A stretch of 40,676 nucleotides of DNA, taken from a bacterium. Its GTDB lineage: Bacteria; JAHJDO01. Under the pieces are notes generated by a model. It had not been told where the DNA came from. It was given only the letters and a program-made list of their open reading frames with translations, and did no database searches. Below, in pieces: positions 8,080-15,591 of this stretch. Position 1 is the stretch's first letter. Each line of letters opens with the position of its first letter. Position numbers and translations under genes: made by a program. The DNA is taken from the NCBI GenBank assembly GCA_018812485.1, contig JAHJDO010000135.1, positions 1 through 40,676 on the forward strand, written 5' to 3'.

Positions 8080-9398
8080 GTTGTTTCCTTTATTTTAAAC
8101 CTTATTGGAACACCTTCAAACCCGAAATTATCATACAGATTATTTTTCAGATAGTTTAGATAGTCTTCCATAATCAAATTTCTATTATTAACAAACAAAG
8201 CAAATGTAGGCGGGCAGGTTGATACTTGAGTTATATATTTTATTTTCAACTGCTTGCTGGATGTAGAAGAGAACGGCCTGCGTTTTTTCGCATCTTCTAA
8301 CATCTTGTTAAGCACTGCAGTACTTATGCGTTCCGTATAACATTTATGTACATTAAAGGCCATGTCCATGACCGTAAATATCTTTTCTTTTTTCAATGCG
8401 GATATAAAAATCACTGATGCAAAATTAAGAAACTTTAAGTTAGCTTTAAACTGTTCGAGCCATATTCCCTTATCAATACCCAGCTTTTTTGATAGATCTG
8501 CCTTATTAATTGCTATTATTATTCCCTTTCCCTGTTCACAGATAAAAGAGGCTATTTTTTTATCCTCCCGCGTTGGCCCTTTCGTTATATCTATAATTAA
8601 GATCGCTACATCGGATAGTTGTATAGCTTTTTGCGCTCTTATTACACTATATCTTTCAACGTCTGTCTTTAGTTTGTTTCTCGCTCTAATACCTGCTGTG
8701 TCAACTAATACAAAACTTGCGTTTTTGTACTTTAGAAAGCTATCTACAGCATCCCTTGTTGTACCTGGCTCCTTGTCTACTATAAGTCTTTCATCGCCGA
8801 GTATTGCATTTACATAGGAAGACTTTCCAACATTTGGACCCCCAACAATAGCTATTCTTATCTCATCGGATGATACTGCATTTTCTCTATCAGAAAAATC
8901 CTCTGTTACCTTGTCTAATAAAGTATTAATATTTAAACCATGAGATGCTGAAATTGGCAAAAGTTCATCAGTTCCAAACTGATAGAAATCATAAATATCA
9001 TTAGTCTTCGCTTCAGTGTCTACCTTATTAACAACTACAATATATTTTTTATCTGTCCTTCGAATTTTATCTATAATCTCTTTATCTACTGGAAGAACAC
9101 CTGTCTTGGCATCAACCATGAAAATTATAAAATCTGCCTGAACAATAGCTACATCAACTTGTGCTCTAACCTGCGCAGATATATTATCCAAACTCTCGAA
9201 ATTCAGACCTCCAGTATCTATAATCTCAAAGCTTTTGCCTCCCCATAGACCAGTTCCATAGATTCTGTCCCGTGTTAGACCGGAAAAAGAGTCTACTATA
9301 CTTTTTCTTTGTCCAATTATCCTGTTGAAAAGCGTTGATTTGCCAACATTGGGACGACCTAGAATTGCAACAATGGGGTTACGCTTTTCTGTCTCCAT
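8076..9398 (-). CDS. der: Ribosome-assembly GTPase Der (EngA)
   Basis: GTPase needed for late 50S ribosomal subunit assembly. The 440-residue protein has the diagnostic tandem G domains: first P-loop GRPNVGKST (residues 14-22), DTGG G3 box and NKVD G4 box; second P-loop GGPNVGKSS (around residue 186), DTAG G3 and NKAD G4. A C-terminal KH-like domain ends with the conserved NFGFEGVPIRFKIK segment. It overlaps pgsA by 20 bases and plsY by 4, so pgsA-der-plsY form a tightly packed operon. Confidence 0.97.
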   Translation of the reverse strand: METEKRNPIVAILGRPNVGKSTLFNRIIGQRKSIVDSFSGLTRDRIYGTGLWGGKSFEIIDTGGLNFESLDNISAQVRAQVDVAIVQADFIIFMVDAKTGVLPVDKEIIDKIRRTDKKYIVVVNKVDTEAKTNDIYDFYQFGTDELLPISASHGLNINTLLDKVTEDFSDRENAVSSDEIRIAIVGGPNVGKSSYVNAILGDERLIVDKEPGTTRDAVDSFLKYKNASFVLVDTAGIRARNKLKTDVERYSVIRAQKAIQLSDVAILIIDITKGPTREDKKIASFICEQGKGIIIAINKADLSKKLGIDKGIWLEQFKANLKFLNFASVIFISALKKEKIFTVMDMAFNVHKCYTERISTAVLNKMLEDAKKRRPFSSTSSKQLKIKYITQVSTCPPTFALFVNNRNLIMEDYLNYLKNNLYDNFGFEGVPIRFKIKETT

Positions 9399-9915
9399 TT
9401 AATAGCTTTACTCCATGTATAGTATAATTAATTCCTGATATCACTGTAAAAACCATTGTTGTCCATACAATGAAACTTATTGAAGGAACTTTTATATTTA
9501 ACAAAGCATAAATGATCGTGAAAATTTGCAAAAAGGTAGTACATTTGCTAACTTTTGAGGGCTTGGGCTCAAGACCTCCTAAAACAACGTAAAGTATTAA
9601 AAAACCGGATATGATAATTACATCACGCGCAACGACTACGATTGTAAGAAAAACAGGAATGCTCCCATCCATCATTAGCATTATAAAAGCTGTTATAAGA
9701 AGTATCTTATCTGCTATTGGATCAATGTGTTTACCGAATTTGGACACTTGATCTCTCTTGCGGGCAATTAAGCCGTCTATGGCATCTGTTATACCAGCAA
9801 TAAAAAATATGCCTAGAGCTATGAGTCTAGTTTCTGGTGTTCCTTTGTGTAGAAAAATAGCAAAGACAGGCACCAGTAATATCCTAAAAACAGTCAAAAA
9901 ATTTGCCGTATTCAT
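9379..9915 (-). CDS. pgsA: CDP-diacylglycerol-glycerol-3-phosphate phosphatidyltransferase
   Basis: Membrane enzyme that makes phosphatidylglycerol-phosphate from CDP-diacylglycerol and glycerol-3-phosphate. The CDP-alcohol phosphotransferase signature D-G-x2-A-R-x8-G-x3-D-x3-D is complete in DGLIARKRDQVSKFG then KHIDPIAD (about residues 47-69). The product (178 aa) has about five or six hydrophobic helices and begins MNTANFLTVFRILLVPVFA, the usual PgsA start. It is upstream of der and overlaps it. Together with plsY and gpsA it makes a glycerophospholipid gene group. Confidence 0.93.
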   Translation of the reverse strand: MNTANFLTVFRILLVPVFAIFLHKGTPETRLIALGIFFIAGITDAIDGLIARKRDQVSKFGKHIDPIADKILLITAFIMLMMDGSIPVFLTIVVVARDVIIISGFLILYVVLGGLEPKPSKVSKCTTFLQIFTIIYALLNIKVPSISFIVWTTMVFTVISGINYTIHGVKLLNGDRKA

Positions 9916-9957
9916 GAATAAAATCTTTATAACAATAAGAAATAACAGAAGGTTAGA

Positions 9958-10893
9958 CTACTGAACCTTTGTCCCGCATTTTGGGCAAAACTTAGCTCCC
10001 GGCTTAAGAGATACGCCACATTTCGAACATGTTACGCCCTGAATTTTCTTCCCGCATTCCGGACAGAATACAGTGCCAGGAGATACTTCAGCGTTACAAT
10101 ATGGACACTCTTCAAGAGCAGCCTGCGGAATTTCTTCGCCGCAACTAGGACAGAATTTTGTTCCTTCCTTGACCTGAGTCCCGCATTTAGGACAACTAAC
10201 CATCACAGTTCCTGCATCCAGCAAATTCTGACAATGTGCCTGAACCTTCACAACGATATCATCAATTGCTTTCTGCGTTGCCTCTCCCATTGGGGTCTTC
10301 TTAAAACCGCCAAAACTTACTCCCAGGCTCTTTGCTCCGGGTAAAGGTATAGCAGCTCCTAAGCTTAGCCCCCTTCTTTTTGCTTCTCCACTAAACCTGA
10401 GTGTCTGCATTTCTGAGGTCTCAGCATTTACAACCTTTATTATTCCAGCAACTATTGCAGTTTTAGTATCTCCACCAATAGAATATCCGCCAAAGCTTAC
10501 TCCCCCACCCATGCCTTTCTGTGAATATTCAAATACTGTAATCACTCCATTAAGAATTATCTGCGCTCCTTTAATATTTCCAATTTTCGCCTTTGTTTTT
10601 TTGCTTACTCTCCCGCTTGCCCCAAGATCCTGCTCGGAGATTATATCTCCTAAATCCATTCTGCTCATAACGGAAAACTGCCCGGTCTCTGTTAATGCGC
10701 TTTCCAGCATATCAGCCATTCCAGTTCCCATGTTTAACTCAGATTTCCTCCAATAATCAGTTCCTGGAGCATCTTTTGCAGTGAATTTACTTACAGCTAC
10801 ACGCACCTTTTCCGCACATACAGAGCTTGAAAACAAGACAGCAACAAATAATAAAGCCAAGACAACAGCTAACGGCTTCGCTACACACTTCAT
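9958..10893 (-). CDS. Exported CsgG-like protein with three C-terminal zinc ribbons
   Basis: 311-residue protein with a signal peptide (hydrophobic 8-26, likely cut after VCA). Residues about 28-215 resemble the CsgG/curli-assembly-like domain (KVRVAVSKF, MADMLESALTETGQFSVMSR, GAQIILNGVITVFEYS). The C-terminus has three CxxC...CxxC zinc ribbons: CPKCGTQVKEGTKFCPSCG, CPYCNAEVSPGTVFCPECG and CSKCGVSLKPGAKFCPKCG. Zinc ribbons are usual on cytoplasmic proteins and are odd on a secreted one. A Shine-Dalgarno (GGAGG) and a strong promoter precede it. Function is unknown; an envelope lipoprotein-like or pore-like role is only inference. Confidence 0.8.
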   Translation of the reverse strand: MKCVAKPLAVVLALLFVAVLFSSSVCAEKVRVAVSKFTAKDAPGTDYWRKSELNMGTGMADMLESALTETGQFSVMSRMDLGDIISEQDLGASGRVSKKTKAKIGNIKGAQIILNGVITVFEYSQKGMGGGVSFGGYSIGGDTKTAIVAGIIKVVNAETSEMQTLRFSGEAKRRGLSLGAAIPLPGAKSLGVSFGGFKKTPMGEATQKAIDDIVVKVQAHCQNLLDAGTVMVSCPKCGTQVKEGTKFCPSCGEEIPQAALEECPYCNAEVSPGTVFCPECGKKIQGVTCSKCGVSLKPGAKFCPKCGTKVQ

Positions 10894-10934
10894 ACCAAAA
10901 TTCCTCCTTTTTTAACTATTAATATTGCAAGTTA

Positions 10935-10964
10935 TATATAGCATTGCATCATGATTTTTGTCAA
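10935..10964 (-). promoter_or_regulatory. Sigma-70-type promoter for the CsgG-like gene
   Basis: Minus strand: TTGACA (10959-10964, six of six) and TATATA (10935-10940, five of six) with an 18-base spacer. It lies about 40 bases upstream of the ATG at 10893. It is divergent from the promoter at 10991-11019, only 26 bases away, so the two operons share one regulatory region. Confidence 0.65.
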
Positions 10965-10990
10965 GCCAAAACGGGACATTCTCATTTGCC

Positions 10991-11019
10991 TAGACTTTCA
11001 ATACTTATTTCTATATAAT
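10991..11019 (+). promoter_or_regulatory. Sigma-70-type promoter for the ATPase/HD-GYP/RiPP operon
   Basis: TAGACT (10991-10996, four of six) and TATAAT (11014-11019, six of six) are separated by the optimal 17 bases. The expected start of transcription near 11026 leaves a leader of about 20 bases carrying AAAGG (11036-11040) before the TTG start at 11047. All following genes to 16545 are packed without room for another strong promoter. Confidence 0.65.
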
Positions 11020-11046
11020 CCCAGTATATAAGTTTAAAGGTAAATC

Positions 11047-11850
11047 TTGTATAAAGAATACTGGAGACTTCAGAAGAAACCTTTTGAGAATACTCCTGAC
11101 CCCCTGTTTTTATACCACTCCGAGGAATATGAAGAAGCCTTCACAAGACTCATGTATGCAGTAACCAATAAGAAGGGTGGAGCCCTTCTTACGGGCGAAT
11201 ACGGCGCAGGCAAAACCTTATTAAGCAGAACCATAATAAACAACCTTACAGAAGACAAATATGAAATTGCGCTGATTACTAACCCTAACTTTCCGCCAGA
11301 ACAACTTGTTCCCGAAATTCTCTATCAGCTGGGTGCCGAGAATATTAATAAGAACATAAAGATTGACAATGTTCATGCTTTCAATGACCTCTTATATAAA
11401 AATTACGAGTTGAATAAGGGTACAATTATAATTATCGATGAGGCTCAACTGATAGAAGACACAAGAATGTTTGAAGAGATCAGGTTGCTGCTGAACTTTC
11501 AGTTAAATGATCAATTTCTTTTAACCCTTATTTTGATGGGACAGCCTGAATTAAAAGCAAAAGTATCAAAAATTCCTCAATTTAAGCAAAGAATATCAAT
11601 CAGCTATCATCTAACAGGGCTATCTGAAAAAGAAATATCTAATTATATAAAGCATAGATTAACTATTGCTGGAACAAGTTCTGATATTTTTTTGAAAGAA
11701 TGTTTTCCGTCAATTTATTCATATTCAAAAGGAATTCCAAGAGTGATTAACAATATCTGTGATCTGGCATTATTTATAGGGTTTAATAAAAAAATTGACG
11801 CCATTGACAAAACAACCATTATGAAAATAATCGATGATTTGAGTAAGTGA
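11047..11850 (+). CDS. ExeA/GspA-like AAA ATPase
   Basis: 267-residue cytoplasmic AAA ATPase of the ExeA family, often linked to secretion or polysaccharide clusters. Walker A is GEYGAGKT (residues 50-57), Walker B ends in DEAQ (131-134), and the sensor region GIPRVINNICD lies near the C-terminus. The TTG start is chosen because the family begins with M-Y-x2-Y/F (here MYKEYWRLQKKPFENTPDP) and AAAGG is suitably placed. Unlike full ExeA it has no peptidoglycan-binding or membrane segment. First gene of the operon that runs on through the HD-GYP and peptide-modification genes. Confidence 0.88.
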   Translation: MYKEYWRLQKKPFENTPDPLFLYHSEEYEEAFTRLMYAVTNKKGGALLTGEYGAGKTLLSRTIINNLTEDKYEIALITNPNFPPEQLVPEILYQLGAENINKNIKIDNVHAFNDLLYKNYELNKGTIIIIDEAQLIEDTRMFEEIRLLLNFQLNDQFLLTLILMGQPELKAKVSKIPQFKQRISISYHLTGLSEKEISNYIKHRLTIAGTSSDIFLKECFPSIYSYSKGIPRVINNICDLALFIGFNKKIDAIDKTTIMKIIDDLSK

Positions 11851-11856
11851 GTTGAC

Positions 11857-12837
11857 ATGGTAAGAATATCCGATTTAGTAAGAAAAGATGATTCTCCAGA
11901 ATCTGACAAAAATTCTTTGAAGTTTTCTAATAAGCAACCTGATTCTAAAAAACAGGATGAACATTTAAAACTTTATTATAACCTGTTAGAATTTATGAAA
12001 AGTCTTTGGAATGACCTTAAGCAAAACAAGGTTATTAATGAGAAAGAGGTCAGAGATATTATTACAAAAACAGTAAAAGAAGTCAGGCACAATCATGAGG
12101 TATTCACCAACCTTGCCGAAACATACATGGATAGTAACTATCCCTCTATACATTCTGTTAATGTAGCTTTTATATGTATAAATATGGGACTCGGGTTAAA
12201 TTATACCAATGAGCAACTTATTGAATTAGGAATAATCGGACTGCTTCATGACATAGGAATGGTGAAAATAGATAATGAAATTTTTAATTCCTGTAAGGAG
12301 TTAACCATTGAACAGCTTGACGAGATAAGGAAACATCCATGGTACGGCGTAAAAATCCTTAAGCAGTCAAAAGGTTTTTCTCCAACAGTCAGGAAAACCA
12401 TATATTCGTCACATGAAAGAATTGACGGTACAGGATATCCCAATAAAATAAAAAATGGCGACATAACTGAACTCGAGCAGATTGTCGGCTTGGCCGACAC
12501 CTTTGAAGCAATGACCCATCCCAGACCATACAAAGAGCATCTATCTCCGTACGAAGCCATTAAAAACATTGTTGAAATTTCTGGAGGAAGATTCAACAGA
12601 AAAATCTTGAAAGCGCTTCTTGAACAGATTACGTTCTATCCTATAGGCTATAACGTATTACTTAATACAGAGGATAAAGCTAAGGTAATTAGGATTAGTA
12701 GCAACTCTCCATCAAGACCTGTGGTAAGCGTGTTTGAAGATAAAAATGGCAAAGCAGTCTCTCCTTCTAAAGAAATTGACCTTTCAAAGCAGCATTTTTT
12801 CTACATAAAAGAGACCCTTCTAGATGCGTCTTCTTAA
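11857..12837 (+). CDS. HD-GYP domain protein (putative c-di-GMP phosphodiesterase)
   Basis: 326-residue protein. The HD-GYP domain (about residues 95-260) shows H99, the HD pair H131-D132 in LLHDIGMVKI, HPWYGVKIL, the signature HERIDGTGYPN (186-196) and ADTFEAMTHPRPYK. These residues match active metal-dependent cyclic di-GMP hydrolases. The N-terminal about 80 residues are charged and have no recognisable receiver or sensor domain. It follows the ATPase gene after 6 bases and overlaps the next gene by 14, indicating coupling to the peptide-modification genes. Confidence 0.9.
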   Translation: MVRISDLVRKDDSPESDKNSLKFSNKQPDSKKQDEHLKLYYNLLEFMKSLWNDLKQNKVINEKEVRDIITKTVKEVRHNHEVFTNLAETYMDSNYPSIHSVNVAFICINMGLGLNYTNEQLIELGIIGLLHDIGMVKIDNEIFNSCKELTIEQLDEIRKHPWYGVKILKQSKGFSPTVRKTIYSSHERIDGTGYPNKIKNGDITELEQIVGLADTFEAMTHPRPYKEHLSPYEAIKNIVEISGGRFNRKILKALLEQITFYPIGYNVLLNTEDKAKVIRISSNSPSRPVVSVFEDKNGKAVSPSKEIDLSKQHFFYIKETLLDASS

Positions 12838-13294
12838 GAAAATTAGAGATAATTTTCTGTCATTTCGAGATGTATTTCTCTTTCTGAAGATATCTCTTTT
12901 CGCGATGATCTTGCCTTTTTTAATTAAATTCCTGAAAGTACAAAAATTAATGTATTTTTTAAACGTTAAAGGTGAAAACAACAGAAATTATTCAGGAGAT
13001 AAAATTGTTAAATATACGGATTATATATTAACTCGCAGCTTCCTATTTTATAAAAAAACCTGTCTTAACAGGAGTATTATTTTATACAGGTTTTTAAATA
13101 AAGCAGGTATAAAAGTAAAGTTGAATATTGGGATTAAGCGCGTTTCGTCTTGCTTTAAAAAAACAGATTTAATGGGACATGCCTGGCTTACATGTAACGG
13201 TAATTATTATGCGGAATCAATTCCACAGGAGACTGAAAATTATATTAAAACTTATGAATATGCCCCAAAACACCATCAATATCACTGCTCATAA
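12824..13294 (+). CDS. Lasso-type B2 leader peptidase (transglutaminase-like)
   Basis: 156-residue protein of the lasso-peptide B2/transglutaminase-like cysteine protease family, which removes the leader from RiPP precursors. The conserved Cys region is KKTCLNRSIILYRFLNKAGI (C80), followed by LNIGIKR and the His region GHAWLTCNGNYY (H119). The third catalytic residue, usually Asp, is not obvious; E131 is a candidate. The N-terminus has a hydrophobic stretch (about 17-45), so membrane association is possible. It overlaps HD-GYP by 14 bases and the nucleotidyltransferase gene at its 3' end. Its partner B1-like domain is encoded at 14118. Confidence 0.85.
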   Translation: MRLLKKIRDNFLSFRDVFLFLKISLFAMILPFLIKFLKVQKLMYFLNVKGENNRNYSGDKIVKYTDYILTRSFLFYKKTCLNRSIILYRFLNKAGIKVKLNIGIKRVSSCFKKTDLMGHAWLTCNGNYYAESIPQETENYIKTYEYAPKHHQYHCS

Positions 13295-14108
13295 TCTCAG
13301 AGCATTAGAAGACATAAAAAAAATAATAAAGCTTCTGAATTTATATGATATAGATGTGATACTATTAAAAGGCATTGCTCTGATTTTACAGTATCCCAAT
13401 TATATATCAGAACGTGTGTTAACAGATATTGATGTGCTTGTAGATAAAAAAAAAATTCGTGATACTGGAAAAATACTGAAAGAGAATGGATACATATATG
13501 AAACATCGAACAAGGCAACCCATATTACTTATTATAAAAGAAGTAATTTACCCGTGGAAATTCATTGGACCCTGATCAACTATTTAAATCCGCTGCAAAA
13601 ATATGCATTTGGCATAAGACTGGATGATATATGGGAAAAGACGCAACGGATGTCTGTTGACAGTTTAAAGTTTAATTTAATGTGTCCTGAGCATATGATA
13701 ATCTATCTGTCCATGCATATGATAAAAGAATTTCATGTTTCTAGAAAATGGATTAACGACATTAAACTATTAATTAAAAAAGAAAAGACTATAGATTGGC
13801 TTCTCCTCGTAAAAACCGCTCAAGCGTGGGGATGTATTCCCTGCGTGTATCACGCTTTAAAAGTTATCTCAATGGATAGCGGGTATTTGATACCGAAACC
13901 TATAATGAAGAAAGCTGCTTCTTACAAATTTCCATTTTGGCATAACTGGTTATTAGACAGAATATCGAGAGGACTATCCATAAGACACTTGCGTATATTG
14001 CTTTATTTTTCCGTTATGCCTGAGATAAAAGATAGATTGAAATCATTTCTATATCTTCCGATATACATCTTGAAAACAAGATGTTGCAATGATAAAGTTA
14101 TATTATAA
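13254..14108 (+). CDS. NTP_transf_5-type nucleotidyltransferase
   Basis: Member of the uncharacterised nucleotidyltransferase family (NTP_transf_5). The hallmark is LLKGIALILQYPN followed by the acidic motif LTDIDVLVDKKKI, then GYIYET, VEIHWTLI and the C-terminal helix region PEHMIIYLSMHMIKEF. The open frame extends further upstream into the B2 gene, but a start at 13254 or 13260 gives a sensible domain and limits the overlap to about 40 bases. Such proteins recur in lasso-peptide and related RiPP clusters, where a nucleotidyl-transfer tailoring role is suspected but substrates are mostly unknown. Confidence 0.82.
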   Translation: MNMPQNTINITAHNLRALEDIKKIIKLLNLYDIDVILLKGIALILQYPNYISERVLTDIDVLVDKKKIRDTGKILKENGYIYETSNKATHITYYKRSNLPVEIHWTLINYLNPLQKYAFGIRLDDIWEKTQRMSVDSLKFNLMCPEHMIIYLSMHMIKEFHVSRKWINDIKLLIKKEKTIDWLLLVKTAQAWGCIPCVYHALKVISMDSGYLIPKPIMKKAASYKFPFWHNWLLDRISRGLSIRHLRILLYFSVMPEIKDRLKSFLYLPIYILKTRCCNDKVIL

Positions 14109-14117
14109 AGGTGATAA

Positions 14118-14393
14118 GTGAAGAAATATTGTATAAATGAAAGCAAAGTCGCATGGAGAGATTTAGATGGAGAGACTGTTATTCTGGATCTAAAAACCGA
14201 TACTTATTTTTCACTTGATAAAATTGGAACCAAAATCTGGAATAAGATGATAAAAAAATCCGAAATTAAAGCCCTTGTGGCTTTAATAACAAGTTCATAT
14301 GAGGTAACTGCGAAAGAGGCTGAAAGAGATGTTGAAGAATTGATTTCCAGTTTAAAAAAGCAAGGATTAATTCTGGAATCGGCAGAGAAATGA
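14118..14393 (+). CDS. PqqD-like RRE protein (lasso B1 type)
   Basis: 91-residue PqqD-family protein, the RiPP recognition element that binds precursor leaders and delivers them to modifying enzymes. Typical features are VAWRDLDGETVILDLKTDTY, FSLDKIGTKIWNKM and the helical tail ERDVEELISSLKKQGLI. In lasso systems such a stand-alone domain (B1) binds the Y-x2-P-x-L-x3-G leader motif, which is present in the precursor at 15420. The start is GTG, with AAAGGTG just upstream. Its stop overlaps the radical SAM start as ATGA. Confidence 0.92.
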   Translation: MKKYCINESKVAWRDLDGETVILDLKTDTYFSLDKIGTKIWNKMIKKSEIKALVALITSSYEVTAKEAERDVEELISSLKKQGLILESAEK

Positions 14394-15469
14394 AAATGAA
14401 AAATATTATAGAAATAGATAAGGGGTTATTGACGAAGCGTTTGAGGATGAGATTAATTCCTTTCTGCTGTGTGTTTGAAATTACATCAAAGTGCAATTTA
14501 AATTGTAAACACTGCTACATATGTCAGGATAAGGCAAAAGAACTCACATTTGATGAAATTAAAAATATACTGGAACAAATTAAATCCTGCGGATGTCTTG
14601 AGCTTACAATAACTGGTGGAGAACCGCTGCTTAGAGAAGACATTTTTGATGTAATAAAATATGCAAGAGATAATGACTTTGCAGTATCTCTTTTTACAAA
14701 CGCCGTATTAATGGATAAAAAAACAGCGAAAAAGCTCAAGGAGCTTTCAGTCTATGACATTCAAATTAGTTTATATGGCGCAAGGGCTTCCATACATGAG
14801 AAAATTACAGGAAAACCAGGTTCTTTTGAAAGAACAATAAATGGGATTACTTTATTAAGAAGAAACGGAATCAAGCCCATAATTAAAACAACTGTTATGA
14901 AGGATAATTTTAAAGAGATAATCCATATTAAAAAATTATGTGAGGACATGAAATTAGAATATATTTTTGACACTATGATTTTCCCAAAGGATGATGGAAG
15001 TACTGCGCCTTTAAAGCTAAGATTAAACAACAGGAATCTATATGATTTTTTTACCGCAATGAATAAAAATGACAGAACCTCATTTTCATCTGAACAAATC
15101 CACTACAGGAAATTTGACACATGCGCAGCGGCAAGATCTATATTCGCTATCTCGCCCGATGGCAAAATTTATCCATGTATTGCATTTAAAATAGAGGCAG
15201 GGAATATCAATAAAGAACGATTCAAAGATATTTGGCAAAACTCAAGTGTTTTTAAGGATATCAGAGCAATGTCCATAAAGGATATTCCTGAATGCTCAAG
15301 CTGCGATCTGAATAATGAATGTCTCAGATGTCCGGGACTCTCACATATTGAACACGGAAATTTTAAAACTGTGCCCAAAGAATTGTGTAGAATAACAAAA
15401 ATCAAGGAGGAAGCAAAAAATGAAGAAAACCTACGAAAAACCCAGACTCACAAAGTACGGGCAGCTTAA
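14390..15469 (+). CDS. Radical SAM/SPASM peptide-modifying enzyme
   Basis: 359-residue radical SAM protein. C35-x3-C39-x2-C42 (CNLNCKHC) binds the SAM-cleaving 4Fe-4S cluster, and the GGEP motif is at 76-79. The C-terminal SPASM region has C245, G258-x4-C263, then C302-x2-C305-x5-C311-x2-C314 and C333, fitting two auxiliary Fe-S clusters. SPASM enzymes commonly modify ribosomal peptides (thioether, carbon-carbon or epimerisation chemistry); the reaction here is not determined by sequence. Overlap with the PqqD gene and with the precursor gene (50 bases) places it at the heart of the peptide pathway. PqqE and anaerobic sulfatase maturase are less likely because of this context. Confidence 0.93.
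   Translation: MKMKNIIEIDKGLLTKRLRMRLIPFCCVFEITSKCNLNCKHCYICQDKAKELTFDEIKNILEQIKSCGCLELTITGGEPLLREDIFDVIKYARDNDFAVSLFTNAVLMDKKTAKKLKELSVYDIQISLYGARASIHEKITGKPGSFERTINGITLLRRNGIKPIIKTTVMKDNFKEIIHIKKLCEDMKLEYIFDTMIFPKDDGSTAPLKLRLNNRNLYDFFTAMNKNDRTSFSSEQIHYRKFDTCAAARSIFAISPDGKIYPCIAFKIEAGNINKERFKDIWQNSSVFKDIRAMSIKDIPECSSCDLNNECLRCPGLSHIEHGNFKTVPKELCRITKIKEEAKNEENLRKTQTHKVRAA
15404..15410 (+). promoter_or_regulatory. Strong Shine-Dalgarno of the precursor peptide gene
   Basis: AAGGAGG at 15404-15410 lies 9 bases before the ATG at 15420, inside the 3' end of the radical SAM gene. It is the best ribosome-binding site in this operon, where neighbours use weak or no site. This fits a precursor made in excess over its modifying enzymes and is the main evidence that the small overlapping frame is a real gene. 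Confidence 0.75.
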
Positions 15470-15584
15470 AGACATAACAAAGATGGCTATAACTGCCTCA
15501 AAAACGAATAAGAATCAGTGTCCGTCAGTATGCCAAACTCCGCTGCTTGCTAACAGGAATAATCCAAAACAGGGTTGTTGTTAA
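15420..15584 (+). CDS. RiPP precursor peptide with lasso-type leader
   Basis: 54-residue peptide. The leader carries the lasso recognition pattern: Y5, P8, L10, G14 and T20 (YEKPRLTKYGQLKDIT). By lasso rules cleavage would follow residue 21, leaving a core of residues 22-54. The core has no Asp or Glu, contains C34-x3-C38 (CPSVC), Ser/Thr/Asn-rich segments, and ends with GCC (C53, C54). The gene overlaps the radical SAM gene by 50 bases and has a strong Shine-Dalgarno. Without a ring-forming acidic residue or a cyclase gene, a classical lasso is unlikely; Cys-centred modification is more plausible. The mature structure is unknown. Confidence 0.85.
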   Translation: MKKTYEKPRLTKYGQLKDITKMAITASKTNKNQCPSVCQTPLLANRNNPKQGCC

Positions 15585-15591
15585 TAGATCT

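Noticed and set aside
8362-8817. 151-codon plus-strand open frame
   Set aside because: Antisense to der, which has complete GTPase motifs across this stretch.
13179-13253. N-terminal extension of the nucleotidyltransferase to 13179
   Set aside because: These codons lie within the B2 gene's conserved His region, and the residues do not resemble the family; a start at 13254 or 13260 is better.
14118-15469. PQQ biosynthesis (PqqD-PqqE)
   Set aside because: The precursor lacks the PqqA Glu-x3-Tyr core arrangement and no pqqB or pqqC is nearby; the leader has the lasso-type pattern instead.
15420-15584. Classical lasso peptide
   Set aside because: Leader motif, RRE and B2 fit, but the core has no Asp or Glu for the ring and no asparagine-synthetase-like cyclase gene is present.
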